Origin: Bacteroidales bacterium | Lineage (GTDB): Bacteria; Bacteroidota; Bacteroidia; Bacteroidales; UBA932 | DNA length: 64,000 nt | Assembly (NCBI GenBank): GCA_012522855.1 | Contig: JAAYJQ010000012.1 | Location: 62,001-126,000 of the forward strand | Reading direction: 5' to 3' | Position numbers and translations under genes: made by a program | Notes under the pieces: model-generated | Told to the model about the DNA's origin: nothing | Database searches by the model: none | The model's input: only the letters and a program-made list of their open reading frames with translations | Shown: positions 1-9,167 of the stretch, in pieces | How positions within the stretch are numbered: position 1 is the stretch's first letter | How the letters are laid out: every line of letters begins with the position of its first letter

Positions 1-1283
1 ACCACGCGAACGAGTTTGGTAGCCGCATTGGCTCCCATACTCACATGGTCCTCCTGGCCTTGCGACGAGGGGATCGAGTCCACGGAAGCGGGCCAGCACA
101 GTCCCTTGTTCTGGCTCACGATGGAGGCCGCCGTGTACTGCGGAATCATGAAACCGCTGTTGAGGCCCGGGTTCGCCACCAGGAATCTCGGCAGTTCGCG
201 CTGGCCGGAAATCAAGCGGTAGATCCGTCGTTCCGAAATGTTGGCGAGTTCGGACATCGCGATCGCCAGAGCGTCCATTGGAATCGCGATCGGCTCTCCG
301 TGGAAATTGCCCGCGGAGATGATCATGTCTTCTTCCGGGAAGATGTTGGGGTTGTCCGTCGCGCTGTTGATTTCGTTTTCGATGACGGATTCCACATAGT
401 AGATGTTGTCCTTGACCGCGCCGTGCACTTGCGGGATGCAGCGGAACGAATAGGGGTCCTGAATATGCTCCTTGTTCATGTGGATCAGCCCGCTGCCTTC
501 CAGCAATCGGCAGAATCGCTCTCCCGTCTCGATCTGCCCTCGGTGCGGTCGGAGTTGGTGGGTGAGGGGAAGGAAAGGCTCGATCCGGCCGTCATAGGCT
601 TCCAGAGAGAGCGCTCCGATCTTGTCTGCCCATTCGGACAGCCTGTGGCACTGGAGGAGGGACCAGACTGCGTGGGCGCTCATAAACTGTGTTCCGTTCA
701 GCAAAGCCAAACCTTCCTTTGACTGGAGCGTGATCGGCTCCCAGCCGAATTCCTTCCAGACTTCCGCGCTCGGACGGACTTTCCCCTTGTACAGTACTTC
801 TCCCATCCCGATGAGGGGAAGGCTCAAGTGGGCGAGGGGGGCGAGATCTCCGGAAGCGCCGAGCGAGCCCTGCTGATAGACGATCGGAAGAATGTCATTG
901 TTGAACATGTCCAGGAGCCGCTGTACGGTGACCACTTGCACGCCGGAATGGCCGTAGGAGAGGGATTGCGCCTTCAGGAGCAGCATCAGCCGGACGATGT
1001 CGGGACGGACCGTTTCACCGGCGCCGCAGGCGTGCGACATCACCAGGTTGTGCTGGAGCTGCGAGAGTTCGTCGGCGAGAATCGTTACGTTGCACAGGGA
1101 TCCGAAACCGGTCGTGATTCCGTACAAAGGTTTTTCCGGGTCCTTCATTTTGGTATCCAGGTAGCCGCGGCACTTTTCGATGGCGGCTACCGCCTCCGGA
1201 CTCAGTTCCACCTTCCGGCGGTTGTCCAGGATGGCCTTGACTTCCCCAAGGCTCAGATGTTCTTTTGAAATGATATGTTTCAT
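1..1283 (-). CDS. hutH: Histidine ammonia-lyase, 3' end cut by window edge
   Basis: Catalyses the first step of histidine breakdown, histidine to urocanate plus ammonia, in the cytoplasm. About 427 residues are visible; the family is near 500, so the C-terminus lies before position 1. Reading back from the ATG at 1281-1283 the protein starts MKHIISKEHLSLGEV, then carries the ITTGFGSL active-site loop and the GSLGASGDLAPLAH segment whose Ala-Ser-Gly cyclises to the MIO cofactor (around 845-880). It follows hutU by about 10 bases and is the third visible gene of a minus-strand hut operon; hutI (imidazolonepropionase) is not in the window and may lie beyond position 1. The start gives the conserved N-terminus, so the call is secure. 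Confidence 0.95.
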   Translation of the reverse strand, partial: MKHIISKEHLSLGEVKAILDNRRKVELSPEAVAAIEKCRGYLDTKMKDPEKPLYGITTGFGSLCNVTILADELSQLQHNLVMSHACGAGETVRPDIVRLMLLLKAQSLSYGHSGVQVVTVQRLLDMFNNDILPIVYQQGSLGASGDLAPLAHLSLPLIGMGEVLYKGKVRPSAEVWKEFGWEPITLQSKEGLALLNGTQFMSAHAVWSLLQCHRLSEWADKIGALSLEAYDGRIEPFLPLTHQLRPHRGQIETGERFCRLLEGSGLIHMNKEHIQDPYSFRCIPQVHGAVKDNIYYVESVIENEINSATDNPNIFPEEDMIISAGNFHGEPIAIPMDALAIAMSELANISERRIYRLISGQRELPRFLVANPGLNSGFMIPQYTAASIVSQNKGLCWPASVDSIPSSQGQEDHVSMGANAATKLVRV

Positions 1284-1293
1284 GAATAGGGTT

Positions 1294-3321
1294 CTATCCT
1301 TGGTTCAATGCTTGGATGATGAACTGCTCGTCGGCGTGGTGCGGCAGGGTGACTTGCAGGCCCGGGGTGCGGGCCATTTCGCGCCGGATGGCGCGCTCGG
1401 CCCCTTCGTTGCGCGCCCAGCTCCGGCGGGCGATGCCGTTGTTCACATCCCAGAACAGCATCTGCCGGATGCGGCGGGCAGAGTCCTCGGAGCCGTCGAT
1501 GACCATCCCGAATCCGCCGTTGATCGCTTCGCCCCAGCCGACACCCCCGCCGTTGTGGATCGAGACCCAGGTGGCGCCCCGGAATCCGTCTCCGATGACA
1601 TTTTGAATGGCCATGTCAGCGGTAAATTGCGAACCGTCGTAAATATTGGACGTCTCCCGGAACGGAGAATCGGTTCCGGACACGTCGTGGTGGTCGCGGC
1701 CGAGCACGATCGGTGCCGTGATCTCACCTTTGCGGATGGCCTCGTTGAAGGCCAGGGCGATCTTCGTCCGGCCTTCGCAGTCCGCGTAGAGGATGCGCGC
1801 CTGCGAACCCACCACCAGTTGATTCCGTCCGGCTTCTTCGATCCAGTGAATATTGTCCCGCATCTGCTCCTGAATCTCTTCCGGGGCGCTGCCCGCTTCT
1901 TCTATCAGTACCTGCGCCGCCAGCCGGTCCGATTTGGCGAGGTCTTCGGGATTTTCGCTCATGCACACCCAGCGGAACGGGCCGAAGCCGTAATCGAAAT
2001 AGAGCGGTCCCATGATATCCTGCACGTAGGACGGATAACGGAATTGTCCGTCCGGTTTCAGGATCTCCGCCCCCGCGCGGGAAGATTCCAGCAGGAAGGC
2101 GTTACCGTAGTCGAAGAAATACATCCCTTCCGCCGTCAGCCGGTTGATGGCGGCGACCTGCCGGCGCAGCGAGGCGTGCACCGCTTCCCGGAACCGCTCG
2201 GGATCTTCCGCCATCATGCGTTTGGATTCGTCGAAGGAAAATCCGGCCGGATAGTAGCCGCCCGCCCACGGATTGTGCAGCGAGGTCTGGTCGGATCCGA
2301 GGTCTACGTGTACCCGTTCTTCCGCGAGCCGTTCCCACAGGTCCACCACATTCCCGACGAATGCGAGAGAGACGACCTTCCGGCTTTCGACCGCTTTGCG
2401 GATACGCGGGATCAGTTCGTCGAGGCGATCGTGCAACTCATCGACCCAGCCCTGCTCGAAGCGTTTCCGGGCGGCAAGCGGGTTGATCTCCGCGGTCACG
2501 CTGACCACGCCGGCGATGTTCCCCGCTTTGGGCTGGGCGCCGGACATGCCTCCGAGGCCGGCTGTAACGAAGAGCAGGCCCTTCATGTTTTCGCGTGTTC
2601 CGGCGAGCCCTCTTGCTTTCAGCTGCTTGCGTGCCGCGTTCATGACCGTGATTGTCGTCCCGTGCACGATGCCCTGCGGTCCGATGTACATGTAGGAGCC
2701 GGCGGTCATCTGTCCGTACTGGGACACCCCCAGGGCATTGAGCCGTTCCCAGTCGTCCGGCTTGGAATAGTTCGGGATCACCATACCATTGGTTACTACC
2801 GCGCGCGGAGCATCCTTGTGGCTCGGAAAGAGCCCCAACGGGAATCCGGAATAGATGGCCAGGGTTTGCTCCTCGGTCATCGTGGCCAAATATTGCATCG
2901 TGAGCCGATACTGCGCCCAGTTTTGGAAGATGGCCCCGTTGCCGCCGTAGACGATGAGTTCGTGCGGGTGCTGGGCGACGCGCGGATCCAGGTTGTTCTG
3001 GATCATCGCCATAATGGCGGCTGCCTGGCGCGAACGGCAGGGATATTCATCGATCGGGCGGGCATAGATGTCGTAGGACGGGCGGAAACGGTACATGTAG
3101 ATCCGTCCGAAGTCGCGAAGTTCCCGGGCGAATTCGGGCGCCAGTGTTTCATGGAACCTCTCCGGGAAATAACGCAGGGCATTCTTCAGCGCAAGGGCCT
3201 TTTTTTCGTCCGTGAGAATGTCCTTCCGCTTCGGCGCATGGTTGATGTCGCTATCGTACGGCTTGGCTGCCGGCAATCTGTCTTGCGGGATTCCTGCTAG
3301 GATTTCTTCTTGAAAAGTCAT
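1294..3321 (-). CDS. hutU: Urocanate hydratase
   Basis: Converts urocanate to imidazolonepropionate, the second step of histidine degradation; an NAD-containing cytosolic enzyme. The 675-residue product matches the longer Bacteroidota form of urocanase and shows typical segments, including YGGNGAIFQNW near residue 125, GLGGMSGAQPKA near residue 255, DQTSLHNPWAGGYYP, and the GGGVGWGEAINGGFGMV run near the C-terminus. It sits between ftcD (25 bases upstream) and hutH (10 bases downstream), all on the minus strand, so the three are almost surely co-transcribed. A long antisense open frame covers the same DNA and is a codon-bias artefact. Confidence 0.97.
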   Translation of the reverse strand: MTFQEEILAGIPQDRLPAAKPYDSDINHAPKRKDILTDEKKALALKNALRYFPERFHETLAPEFARELRDFGRIYMYRFRPSYDIYARPIDEYPCRSRQAAAIMAMIQNNLDPRVAQHPHELIVYGGNGAIFQNWAQYRLTMQYLATMTEEQTLAIYSGFPLGLFPSHKDAPRAVVTNGMVIPNYSKPDDWERLNALGVSQYGQMTAGSYMYIGPQGIVHGTTITVMNAARKQLKARGLAGTRENMKGLLFVTAGLGGMSGAQPKAGNIAGVVSVTAEINPLAARKRFEQGWVDELHDRLDELIPRIRKAVESRKVVSLAFVGNVVDLWERLAEERVHVDLGSDQTSLHNPWAGGYYPAGFSFDESKRMMAEDPERFREAVHASLRRQVAAINRLTAEGMYFFDYGNAFLLESSRAGAEILKPDGQFRYPSYVQDIMGPLYFDYGFGPFRWVCMSENPEDLAKSDRLAAQVLIEEAGSAPEEIQEQMRDNIHWIEEAGRNQLVVGSQARILYADCEGRTKIALAFNEAIRKGEITAPIVLGRDHHDVSGTDSPFRETSNIYDGSQFTADMAIQNVIGDGFRGATWVSIHNGGGVGWGEAINGGFGMVIDGSEDSARRIRQMLFWDVNNGIARRSWARNEGAERAIRREMARTPGLQVTLPHHADEQFIIQALNQG

Positions 3322-3346
3322 GGAGAAGATGTTTTTGAGGATGGTG

Positions 3347-5065
3347 TCAATTCATCTTGGAATTCACCATCGCGAGGATTTCAGTTTCGGCGCGGCAGGC
3401 CGCTTCCGCGATCCGGCCCGCTTCCGCGATCAAGGATTCCGCCCGGACCTTGTCCTGCAGTCCGGTCGCGTTGATCTTCACGTTCAGTTCGGCACCGAGT
3501 ATGGCGGCTCGTGCCGCCAATGCGCCGACCCCGGCATCGGACACTGAATTCAGACTTCCGGTCTCCGCCATCGCTTTGACGATTTCGAAGACCTGGGATG
3601 CAACCTGCATCGTGCGCAGCGGGACTTGGGAGGCATACAACGTCGCGTCTTCAATCGCAGCGGCTCGGGCAGCCTTCTCTTCATCGTTCCCCTTCGGCAT
3701 CCCGAACGCTTCCACGACCTGTTCGAACGCTGCCGTGTCCTCGTCCACCAGCGCGAGCAGTTCTTTTAAGACGGCCTGACCCTTTTCCGCCCAGTCCGAG
3801 AATTCCTTCCACCGGTCGTCCCAGCCGCGTTTGTGTGCGGAAAGGTTGGCTACCATTGTGCCCAGGGCAGCCCCTAGGGCACCGATATAGGCGGAAACAG
3901 ACCCGCCTCCGGGAGCAGGTGACTCGGAAGCCGTTTCTTCAGCGAAGCCTTTCGCAGTCATGCGGACCAGTCGCTCTTTCACCGCCAGTTCCCGTTCATC
4001 CTCCATCAGGTATTCGATGACCTTTTCGCGCGGATTGAACGGCTTCAGGTCATTCAGGCTCATGGATTTGACCGCGATTTTCAGGATTTCCTCTTCCGGG
4101 ATTCCGAGCGAACGCTGCTGTTTTTCGAGATAGAATTTTCCGGCGTCGATCAGTACGCTCTTGGGGACCAGGCCGACGATTTCCGCTCCGGTCACCCGCA
4201 GCCCTCTTGCAGCGGCAGCCCGGCTGACTTCTTCGTAGGCAATATGAAGGGGGGTCGCGAGGATGTCGGTGATGTTCATCGACACCTGCGCGATTCCGTA
4301 TTCATCGATGTACCAGCCGATGGCCTTGCAGCCCTTCAGCGTCCCCGGCTGCCAGACCGTTTTCCCGTCAGCGTCCTTCAGAATCTTGCCGGTCAGACTC
4401 CCGCCCTCGCGCATCGGACGGCCTTTCTCGCGCACATCGAAGGCGACTGCCGTCGCGCGTCGCGTGGAAGTGGTGTTGAGGTTGTAATTGACCGCGACCA
4501 GGAAGTTTCGGGCGCCCACGTTGGTCGCCCCGCTCTTCGCGACCGTCTCATCGAAGCGGTCCGGCCCGAAATCCGGCTTCCGATCCGGATCCGCGATTTT
4601 CTCCGGCAGGGCTTCATATTCCCCGGCCCGGCAGACTGCCAGGTTCCTGCGCTCGGGTTTGAAGGCGGCAGCCTCATAACAGTAGCAGGGGATTCCGAGT
4701 TCATTGAATATGCGCTCTGCCAGTCTGCGGGCAAGTTGTCCGCATTCTTCCAGCGTGATTCCGGCGATGGGCACGAGGGGCAGTACATCGCAGGCTCCGG
4801 AGCGCGGATGCGTTCCGTGGTGGTGCCGCATGTCGATGACTTCTCCCGCGCGTTTCACGCCCTGGAAAGCAGCTTCCAGCACGGCGTCCACGGTTCCGAC
4901 AAAGGTAATTACCGTCCGGTTGGTCGCTTCGCCCGGATCAACATTCAGGACTTTGACGCTATCTTCGCCGACCCTCGTGCCGGCGATCGCATTGACAATC
5001 TGGTTGATGACATCAGGGTTGCGTCCTTCGCTGAAATTCGGCACGCATTCGATGATGGGTTTCAT
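3347..5065 (-). CDS. ftcD: Bifunctional glutamate formimidoyltransferase / formimidoyl-THF cyclodeaminase
   Basis: Transfers the formimino group of formiminoglutamate to tetrahydrofolate and then releases ammonia to give methenyl-THF, linking histidine breakdown to one-carbon metabolism. The first ~300 residues are the transferase (start MKPIIECVPNFSEGR; RHHHGTHPRSGACDVLPLVP near residue 80). Residues ~365-572 are the cyclodeaminase (ESPAPGGGSVSAYIGALGAA glycine-rich folate-binding loop). Many bacteria keep the two domains as separate proteins (or use FchA); here they are fused as in the animal enzyme. It is the first gene of the hut operon, with a possible promoter and palindrome just upstream (5088-5138). 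Confidence 0.95.
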   Translation of the reverse strand: MKPIIECVPNFSEGRNPDVINQIVNAIAGTRVGEDSVKVLNVDPGEATNRTVITFVGTVDAVLEAAFQGVKRAGEVIDMRHHHGTHPRSGACDVLPLVPIAGITLEECGQLARRLAERIFNELGIPCYCYEAAAFKPERRNLAVCRAGEYEALPEKIADPDRKPDFGPDRFDETVAKSGATNVGARNFLVAVNYNLNTTSTRRATAVAFDVREKGRPMREGGSLTGKILKDADGKTVWQPGTLKGCKAIGWYIDEYGIAQVSMNITDILATPLHIAYEEVSRAAAARGLRVTGAEIVGLVPKSVLIDAGKFYLEKQQRSLGIPEEEILKIAVKSMSLNDLKPFNPREKVIEYLMEDERELAVKERLVRMTAKGFAEETASESPAPGGGSVSAYIGALGAALGTMVANLSAHKRGWDDRWKEFSDWAEKGQAVLKELLALVDEDTAAFEQVVEAFGMPKGNDEEKAARAAAIEDATLYASQVPLRTMQVASQVFEIVKAMAETGSLNSVSDAGVGALAARAAILGAELNVKINATGLQDKVRAESLIAEAGRIAEAACRAETEILAMVNSKMN

Positions 5066-5087
5066 AGTGTTAGAATTAATTGTTCAA

Positions 5088-5138
5088 TAAATATAGAAAT
5101 TATTTCCCGATATTTCACGATTAAGGGGAAATGTCGGG
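5088..5138 (-). promoter_or_regulatory. Possible hut operon promoter with upstream palindrome
   Basis: On the minus strand TATATTTA (5088-5095) matches seven of the eight positions of TAnnTTTG and lies 22 bases before the ftcD start. Immediately upstream is an 11-base inverted repeat (5106-5116 with 5128-5138, one G-U type mismatch, 11-base loop) that would overlap the -33 region. It could be an operator. It could also be a weak terminator for the upstream transglutaminase gene, but no T-run follows it. Confidence 0.35.
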
Positions 5139-5184
5139 TGATTGTATTACAAAACAGAACTTTTTCTAAGTTTTCAGTGCTGTT

Positions 5185-6615
5185 TTATAATGAAGAGAAA
5201 AGTGATTCATTCAAATACTCGATCTGGAAGGAATAGTCCCATTGGTTGTAGTACAGGTTGCCGTATTCCCACTCCACTTCTCCGCGTTGGAAGTCGACGG
5301 TATCGCTGCGAGGGTAGCGCTTGGGCGGATCCATCTGTCCGCTGAAATCGTTGTTGACGACCATCCGGTAGGGGTCGATCCCTCCGAAGAAGAACAATCC
5401 GCCGTAGTCCGTCTCTCCGAAACTCACGTCCACAGGAACCCAGCCCGCGCCTTCGAAATAGATTTCGCACCAGTCGTGGAGGTTCTCCGCGCCGGGATGC
5501 ATCATCAGTCCGCTCTGCCACCGCGCCGGGATGCCTTTGGCGCGGCAGAGAGTCATGAGCAGCAGGGTCTGCTGTCCGCAGTCACCGTGCCGGTTCGCGA
5601 GGACATATTCCGGAATGTTTTCGATCGTGGAATATTCCCGGGCTGAAGCCCACGGGATCGCGTCCACCCAGGTGTAGAGGGCTTTCGCCTGCAGGTAGGG
5701 ATTTCCGATTCCGCGGGTCAAGGAGTCTGCCAGGGCGAGGATACCCGGGGAGAAAAGCATATGGGGATCGCGCTCGGAGGTAAACGCCTTGTAAGCGGGA
5801 CTCTCCGTGTGATACGGGAGAACGGTAGCACTGTCGATCGGATGCCATTCGCCGAAAGACGTGTATTCAAAGATTTCGTAGAAGGTTGTGGCCCGGTCCC
5901 GACGGGTCTCTGCCTCCAGGTAGAGGCTGCTGTGCGGGCAGGTTGGATCCGAGAACGCGATCCGTTCCACCGGGTAGGCGACGCTGTCCACGCCGGCCTC
6001 GATGAATTTCACGTCCGTCTGTCGGGCGACGTCGCTGCGCGGATAGGGGAGCCAGCAGCGGAGGGTCTTGCGCGGCCGGAGGGTATTGGCCGGGATGGTG
6101 AGGGTGAAGGTCACCCGCATCCGCTTCGGCAAGGCCAGGAACGCGGAACTGTCTTCCGGGACGTTCAACGATGCCGATAGCCTTTCGGATTGCCGGGCGA
6201 GCACATGTGCTCGGATCGCCGGAACCGTCTGCGCGTCTGTCGCCTCATGGCCGGTGATCGATGTGCCGGTTTTCGTGCGGTCGGCTTCGTCCGCCACCGC
6301 TTTCCGGGCCGCCAGTTCCGGCACGAGCCGGAAGAGGTTCGGGCCGGCATTGCGGAAATACATCCGCTTGCCTCCGATTTCCATGGATTCGAGCTTCCCG
6401 CTGGCCGTCCAGTCAGCGATCTGTGCGTCGGTCACTTCGGGGATGTAGCGGGCGATGTAGTCCTTTACCTGCGACTCGGTCCGGTTGAAGTCCACCGCCA
6501 GCCGCTGGCTTAGATCCCGTTCCCAGGAATAACGCGGATGACGTTGGAGGTACAGGACGATGCCCATCGCCAGGGCAAGGAGGACAAACAGTCCTATTTC
6601 TATGTTTTTTCTCAT
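5185..6615 (-). CDS. Membrane-anchored transglutaminase-like domain protein
   Basis: A 476-residue protein of the transglutaminase-like cysteine peptidase superfamily. The chosen start, ATG at 6613-6615, gives MRKNIEIG followed by one hydrophobic segment (LFVLLALAMGIVLYL), so the bulk would face the periplasm. The catalytic Cys is in NRHGDCGQQTLLLMTLCRA (about residue 360), the His in NLHDWCEIYF and the Asp in VPVDVSFG, giving a complete Cys-His-Asp triad. The N-terminal half has no family I recognise. It lies downstream of a dipeptide epimerase on the same strand, which hints at peptide or murein-fragment processing, but a terminator separates the two. The substrate is unknown. Confidence 0.8.
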   Translation of the reverse strand: MRKNIEIGLFVLLALAMGIVLYLQRHPRYSWERDLSQRLAVDFNRTESQVKDYIARYIPEVTDAQIADWTASGKLESMEIGGKRMYFRNAGPNLFRLVPELAARKAVADEADRTKTGTSITGHEATDAQTVPAIRAHVLARQSERLSASLNVPEDSSAFLALPKRMRVTFTLTIPANTLRPRKTLRCWLPYPRSDVARQTDVKFIEAGVDSVAYPVERIAFSDPTCPHSSLYLEAETRRDRATTFYEIFEYTSFGEWHPIDSATVLPYHTESPAYKAFTSERDPHMLFSPGILALADSLTRGIGNPYLQAKALYTWVDAIPWASAREYSTIENIPEYVLANRHGDCGQQTLLLMTLCRAKGIPARWQSGLMMHPGAENLHDWCEIYFEGAGWVPVDVSFGETDYGGLFFFGGIDPYRMVVNNDFSGQMDPPKRYPRSDTVDFQRGEVEWEYGNLYYNQWDYSFQIEYLNESLFSSL

Positions 6616-6725
6616 GTGTTTTGAAAAGCGCGCAGTTTTGCCATGATCCGGGCTTTCGTCCCGCAAGATAGGGAAAAAAATCGAGTTCCGGCGCGCATGG
6701 GTTTGATCCTTGACGCATAAAAAGC

Positions 6726-6749
6726 CCCTAGGGCAAATCTGCCCTAGGG
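6726..6749 (-). terminator. Rho-independent terminator after dipeptide epimerase gene
   Basis: A perfect 10-bp stem (6726-6735 with 6740-6749) closes a four-base loop. Read on the minus strand it is followed by a T-rich run (CTTTTTATG). It lies about 100 bases after the epimerase stop codon and before the transglutaminase start, so the two minus-strand genes are probably separate transcripts. Confidence 0.75.
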
Positions 6750-6851
6750 AATTTCGTTAAGTAATTGTATTACAGCTTGTTTTGCTGCTTGAAAGGGAGA
6801 TCTAATCTGCCCAAATGCGGCTGCCCGGCACGCCATTATGCGTTGTGCTTT

Positions 6852-7994
6852 TTACAGTACTTTCAGTCCGATACCCGGCCGGTCCGGGAGGGTAAGGCGG
6901 CCGTTCACGACGGTGACCCCTTCGAAACGGTCGTTGCGGATCAGCAGATTCCCGTCCAGATCCGCGAAATCCACGGCCGGGGAGAGTTGGGCCGCGGCGG
7001 AAACGGCGCAGGAAGTTTCCGTCATGCAGCCGATCATCACCTTCATTCCCTCCGCGCGCGCGTAGTTCAACATTTTCCAGGCTTCGCGCATGCCCGTGCA
7101 TTTCATCAATTTGATATTGATGCCGTCGTAAGCCCCTTCAAGGGCCTTGATGTCCTTGAGCCGCTGGACCGCTTCGTCGGCGAAGATCGGAAGCTCCGTC
7201 CGTTCCCGCAGCCAGGCGATGTCGTCGATCTGCTCCTTGGGCATGGGCTGCTCCACCATCACGATTCCTTGCTCCTGCAGCCAGCCGATCATGTCCAGGG
7301 CCCGGAACTTGTCCGTCCAGCCTTGGTTTGCATCTACGGCGATCGGCACGTCGGTGATCTCCCGGATCGTTTCGATCATCTGTTTGTCGTTGTCCAGCCC
7401 GACTTTGACTTTCAGGATGTTGAACCGGTCGGCGCACTCCCGGGTCTTTTCCCGGACGACATCCGGCGTGTCGATTCCGATCGTGAAGGTCGTGTCGGGG
7501 GCTTTTTCCGGGTTAAGCCCCCAGATCCTGTACCAGGGCTGCCCCATCAATTTACCGACCAGGTCGTGCAGGGCGATGTCCACGGCTGCTTTGGCGGCGG
7601 TGTCACCGTCCGAGAGGCTGTCCACGTAGGTGAGTATGTCTTCGAGTTGGAAAGGGTCCGTGAACTGCTCCAGATCGACCTTGCGCAGGAATGCGCAGAC
7701 GCTTTCGACCGTCTGGCCGAGGTAGGGGGGCATCGAAGCCTCGCCGTATCCGATCCATCCGTCGTACGCGATCTCGACTTGAACGTCGGGTGTAGTCGTT
7801 CTGGAATAGGAGGCAACGGTAAAGGTGTGTCGAAGTTGGAGTTCGTAGGGTTCGAAGCTGAGTTTCATTTTCCCGCCGGGGCGGGTGTTGTGACGGGGCG
7901 CGGTGGCTACGTTGCAGCCTGTCAGCAAACTGCCGGCGCCGATCATCCATCCGCTTCCCACCGCGGCCGTTTTCAGAAAATCGCGTCTTTTCAT
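6852..7994 (-). CDS. Dipeptide epimerase (enolase superfamily), Tat/lipoprotein signal
   Basis: An enolase-superfamily enzyme most like L-Ala-D/L-Glu and related dipeptide epimerases, which act in peptide or murein-peptide salvage. The start at 7992-7994 is chosen because it gives MKRRDFLKTAAVGSG, a twin-arginine signal, followed by the lipobox SLLTGC. The mature protein is therefore exported and probably lipid-anchored. Barrel motifs are in order: LKVKVG (KxK catalytic Lys), AVDANQGW, MVEQPMP and FADEAV (the three metal-ligand strands), and GINIKLMK (second catalytic Lys). About 380 residues, normal for the family. Substrate specificity cannot be read from sequence. Confidence 0.88.
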   Translation of the reverse strand: MKRRDFLKTAAVGSGWMIGAGSLLTGCNVATAPRHNTRPGGKMKLSFEPYELQLRHTFTVASYSRTTTPDVQVEIAYDGWIGYGEASMPPYLGQTVESVCAFLRKVDLEQFTDPFQLEDILTYVDSLSDGDTAAKAAVDIALHDLVGKLMGQPWYRIWGLNPEKAPDTTFTIGIDTPDVVREKTRECADRFNILKVKVGLDNDKQMIETIREITDVPIAVDANQGWTDKFRALDMIGWLQEQGIVMVEQPMPKEQIDDIAWLRERTELPIFADEAVQRLKDIKALEGAYDGINIKLMKCTGMREAWKMLNYARAEGMKVMIGCMTETSCAVSAAAQLSPAVDFADLDGNLLIRNDRFEGVTVVNGRLTLPDRPGIGLKVL

Positions 7995-8090
7995 TGTTCC
8001 GTTGAAGTCGTTGCTCTGAGTCGTTTCATAAGAATATGTGAAATTAATCATTATTTTCGAGTTCCTCGCTGTTTTCCGGAAAAGAAATTG

Positions 8091-8098
8091 TAAATTTG
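8091..8098 (+). promoter_or_regulatory. -7 promoter box abutting the aldo/keto reductase start
   Basis: TAAATTTG is an exact match to the Bacteroidota TAnnTTTG box. Only three bases separate it from the ATG at 8102, so the transcript would be leaderless or nearly so. No clear -33 TTTG is seen. Confidence 0.6.
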
Positions 8099-8101
8099 AT
8101 T

Positions 8102-9103
8102 ATGATCAATCCTGTCTTTTCTCCGAATCCGGACCGGTATACGTCCGGCATCCGCTATCGCAGATGCGGTCGCAGCGGCATTCATCTTCCGGAAGTTTCT
8201 CTGGGCCTCTGGCACAACTTCGGAGATATCAATCCCTTCGCCAATTCTCTTGAGATGGCGCACTACGCCTTTGACCACGGCATCGTACATTTCGATCTGG
8301 CAAACAACTACGGTCCCTCCTACGGATCCGCCGAAGAAACCTTCGGCCAAATCATGCAGAAGTCTTTCCGGCCTTTCCGGGACGAACTGTTCATTTCTTC
8401 CAAGGCGGGTTTCGACATGTGGCCCGGCCCCTACGGCAACTGGAGTTCCCGGAAATACCTGATCAGCAGTCTGGATCAGAGTCTCAAACGAATGAAGCTG
8501 GACTATGTGGATTTGTTCTACTCCCATCGGTACGATCCGGACACGCCACTGGAAGAAACGCTCCAGGCCCTCGTGGACATCGTCCGGTCCGGAAAGGCGT
8601 TGTACGTCGGATTGTCGCGGTACCCGTTCGCGCGGGCGGAGGAGGCGTACCGCTACCTGGCGGAGCGGGATGTGCCTTGCCTGATCTATCAGGGACGCTA
8701 CAACCTGCTGGACAGAGCCCATGAAACGGATGGAGAACTCCGACAAGCCAAGGAGCATGGTGTGGGATTCATTTCCTTCTCTCCGCTTGCTCAGGGGCTG
8801 TTGACCGACCGGTATTTCAACGGGATACCCGCCGGGTCCCGGATTGCCCGGAAGACTTCGCTGAGCGAAGCCGCCTTGACCCCCGAATTGCTCGGGAAAC
8901 TCCGCAAACTGAACGAGATCGCAGCCCGCCGGGGACAAACGCTGGCGGCAATGGCGCTTTCCTGGGTGCTGAAGGATGACTTGGTGACCAGCGTGCTCGT
9001 GGGAACCAGCTCAGTCGCGCAACTGCAGGACAATCTCAAGGCCATCGAGCACACTGATTTCTCCCCGGAAGAACTCTGCGCGATAGAGGACATCCTGCGG
9101 TAG
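8102..9103 (+). CDS. Aldo/keto reductase, YghZ/GpR-like
   Basis: An NADPH-dependent aldo/keto reductase of 333 residues, closest in pattern to the YghZ (L-glyceraldehyde-3-phosphate reductase) and Kv-beta group: RYRRCGRSGIHLPEVSLGLW at the N-terminus, the catalytic tetrad as FDLANNYG (Asp, Tyr), SSKAGF (Lys) and YSHRYDP (His), and a C-terminal cofactor loop VLVGTSSVAQLQDN. The ATG at 8102 is preferred to an in-frame TTG six bases earlier. It is divergent from the epimerase and has its own promoter box. The physiological carbonyl substrate is unknown. Confidence 0.9.
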   Translation: MINPVFSPNPDRYTSGIRYRRCGRSGIHLPEVSLGLWHNFGDINPFANSLEMAHYAFDHGIVHFDLANNYGPSYGSAEETFGQIMQKSFRPFRDELFISSKAGFDMWPGPYGNWSSRKYLISSLDQSLKRMKLDYVDLFYSHRYDPDTPLEETLQALVDIVRSGKALYVGLSRYPFARAEEAYRYLAERDVPCLIYQGRYNLLDRAHETDGELRQAKEHGVGFISFSPLAQGLLTDRYFNGIPAGSRIARKTSLSEAALTPELLGKLRKLNEIAARRGQTLAAMALSWVLKDDLVTSVLVGTSSVAQLQDNLKAIEHTDFSPEELCAIEDILR

Positions 9104-9131
9104 CGAATCCGGAACATTGCTTCTTTTTAAC

Positions 9132-9139
9132 TATATTTG
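9132..9139 (+). promoter_or_regulatory. -7 promoter box before metallophosphoesterase gene
   Basis: TATATTTG, an exact TAnnTTTG match, 28 bases before the ATG at 9168. It probably drives the two-gene phosphoesterase/beta-galactosidase unit. No convincing -33 element. Confidence 0.55.
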
Positions 9140-9167
9140 GCAATACTTCAAGCAAGCATCGCCTACT

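Noticed and set aside
1180-3300. Long plus-strand open frame of about 700 codons opposite hutU
   Set aside because: It is a mirror of a clearly conserved urocanase gene; the translation is Arg/His/Val-rich with no family motif. GC-rich codon bias produces such antisense frames.
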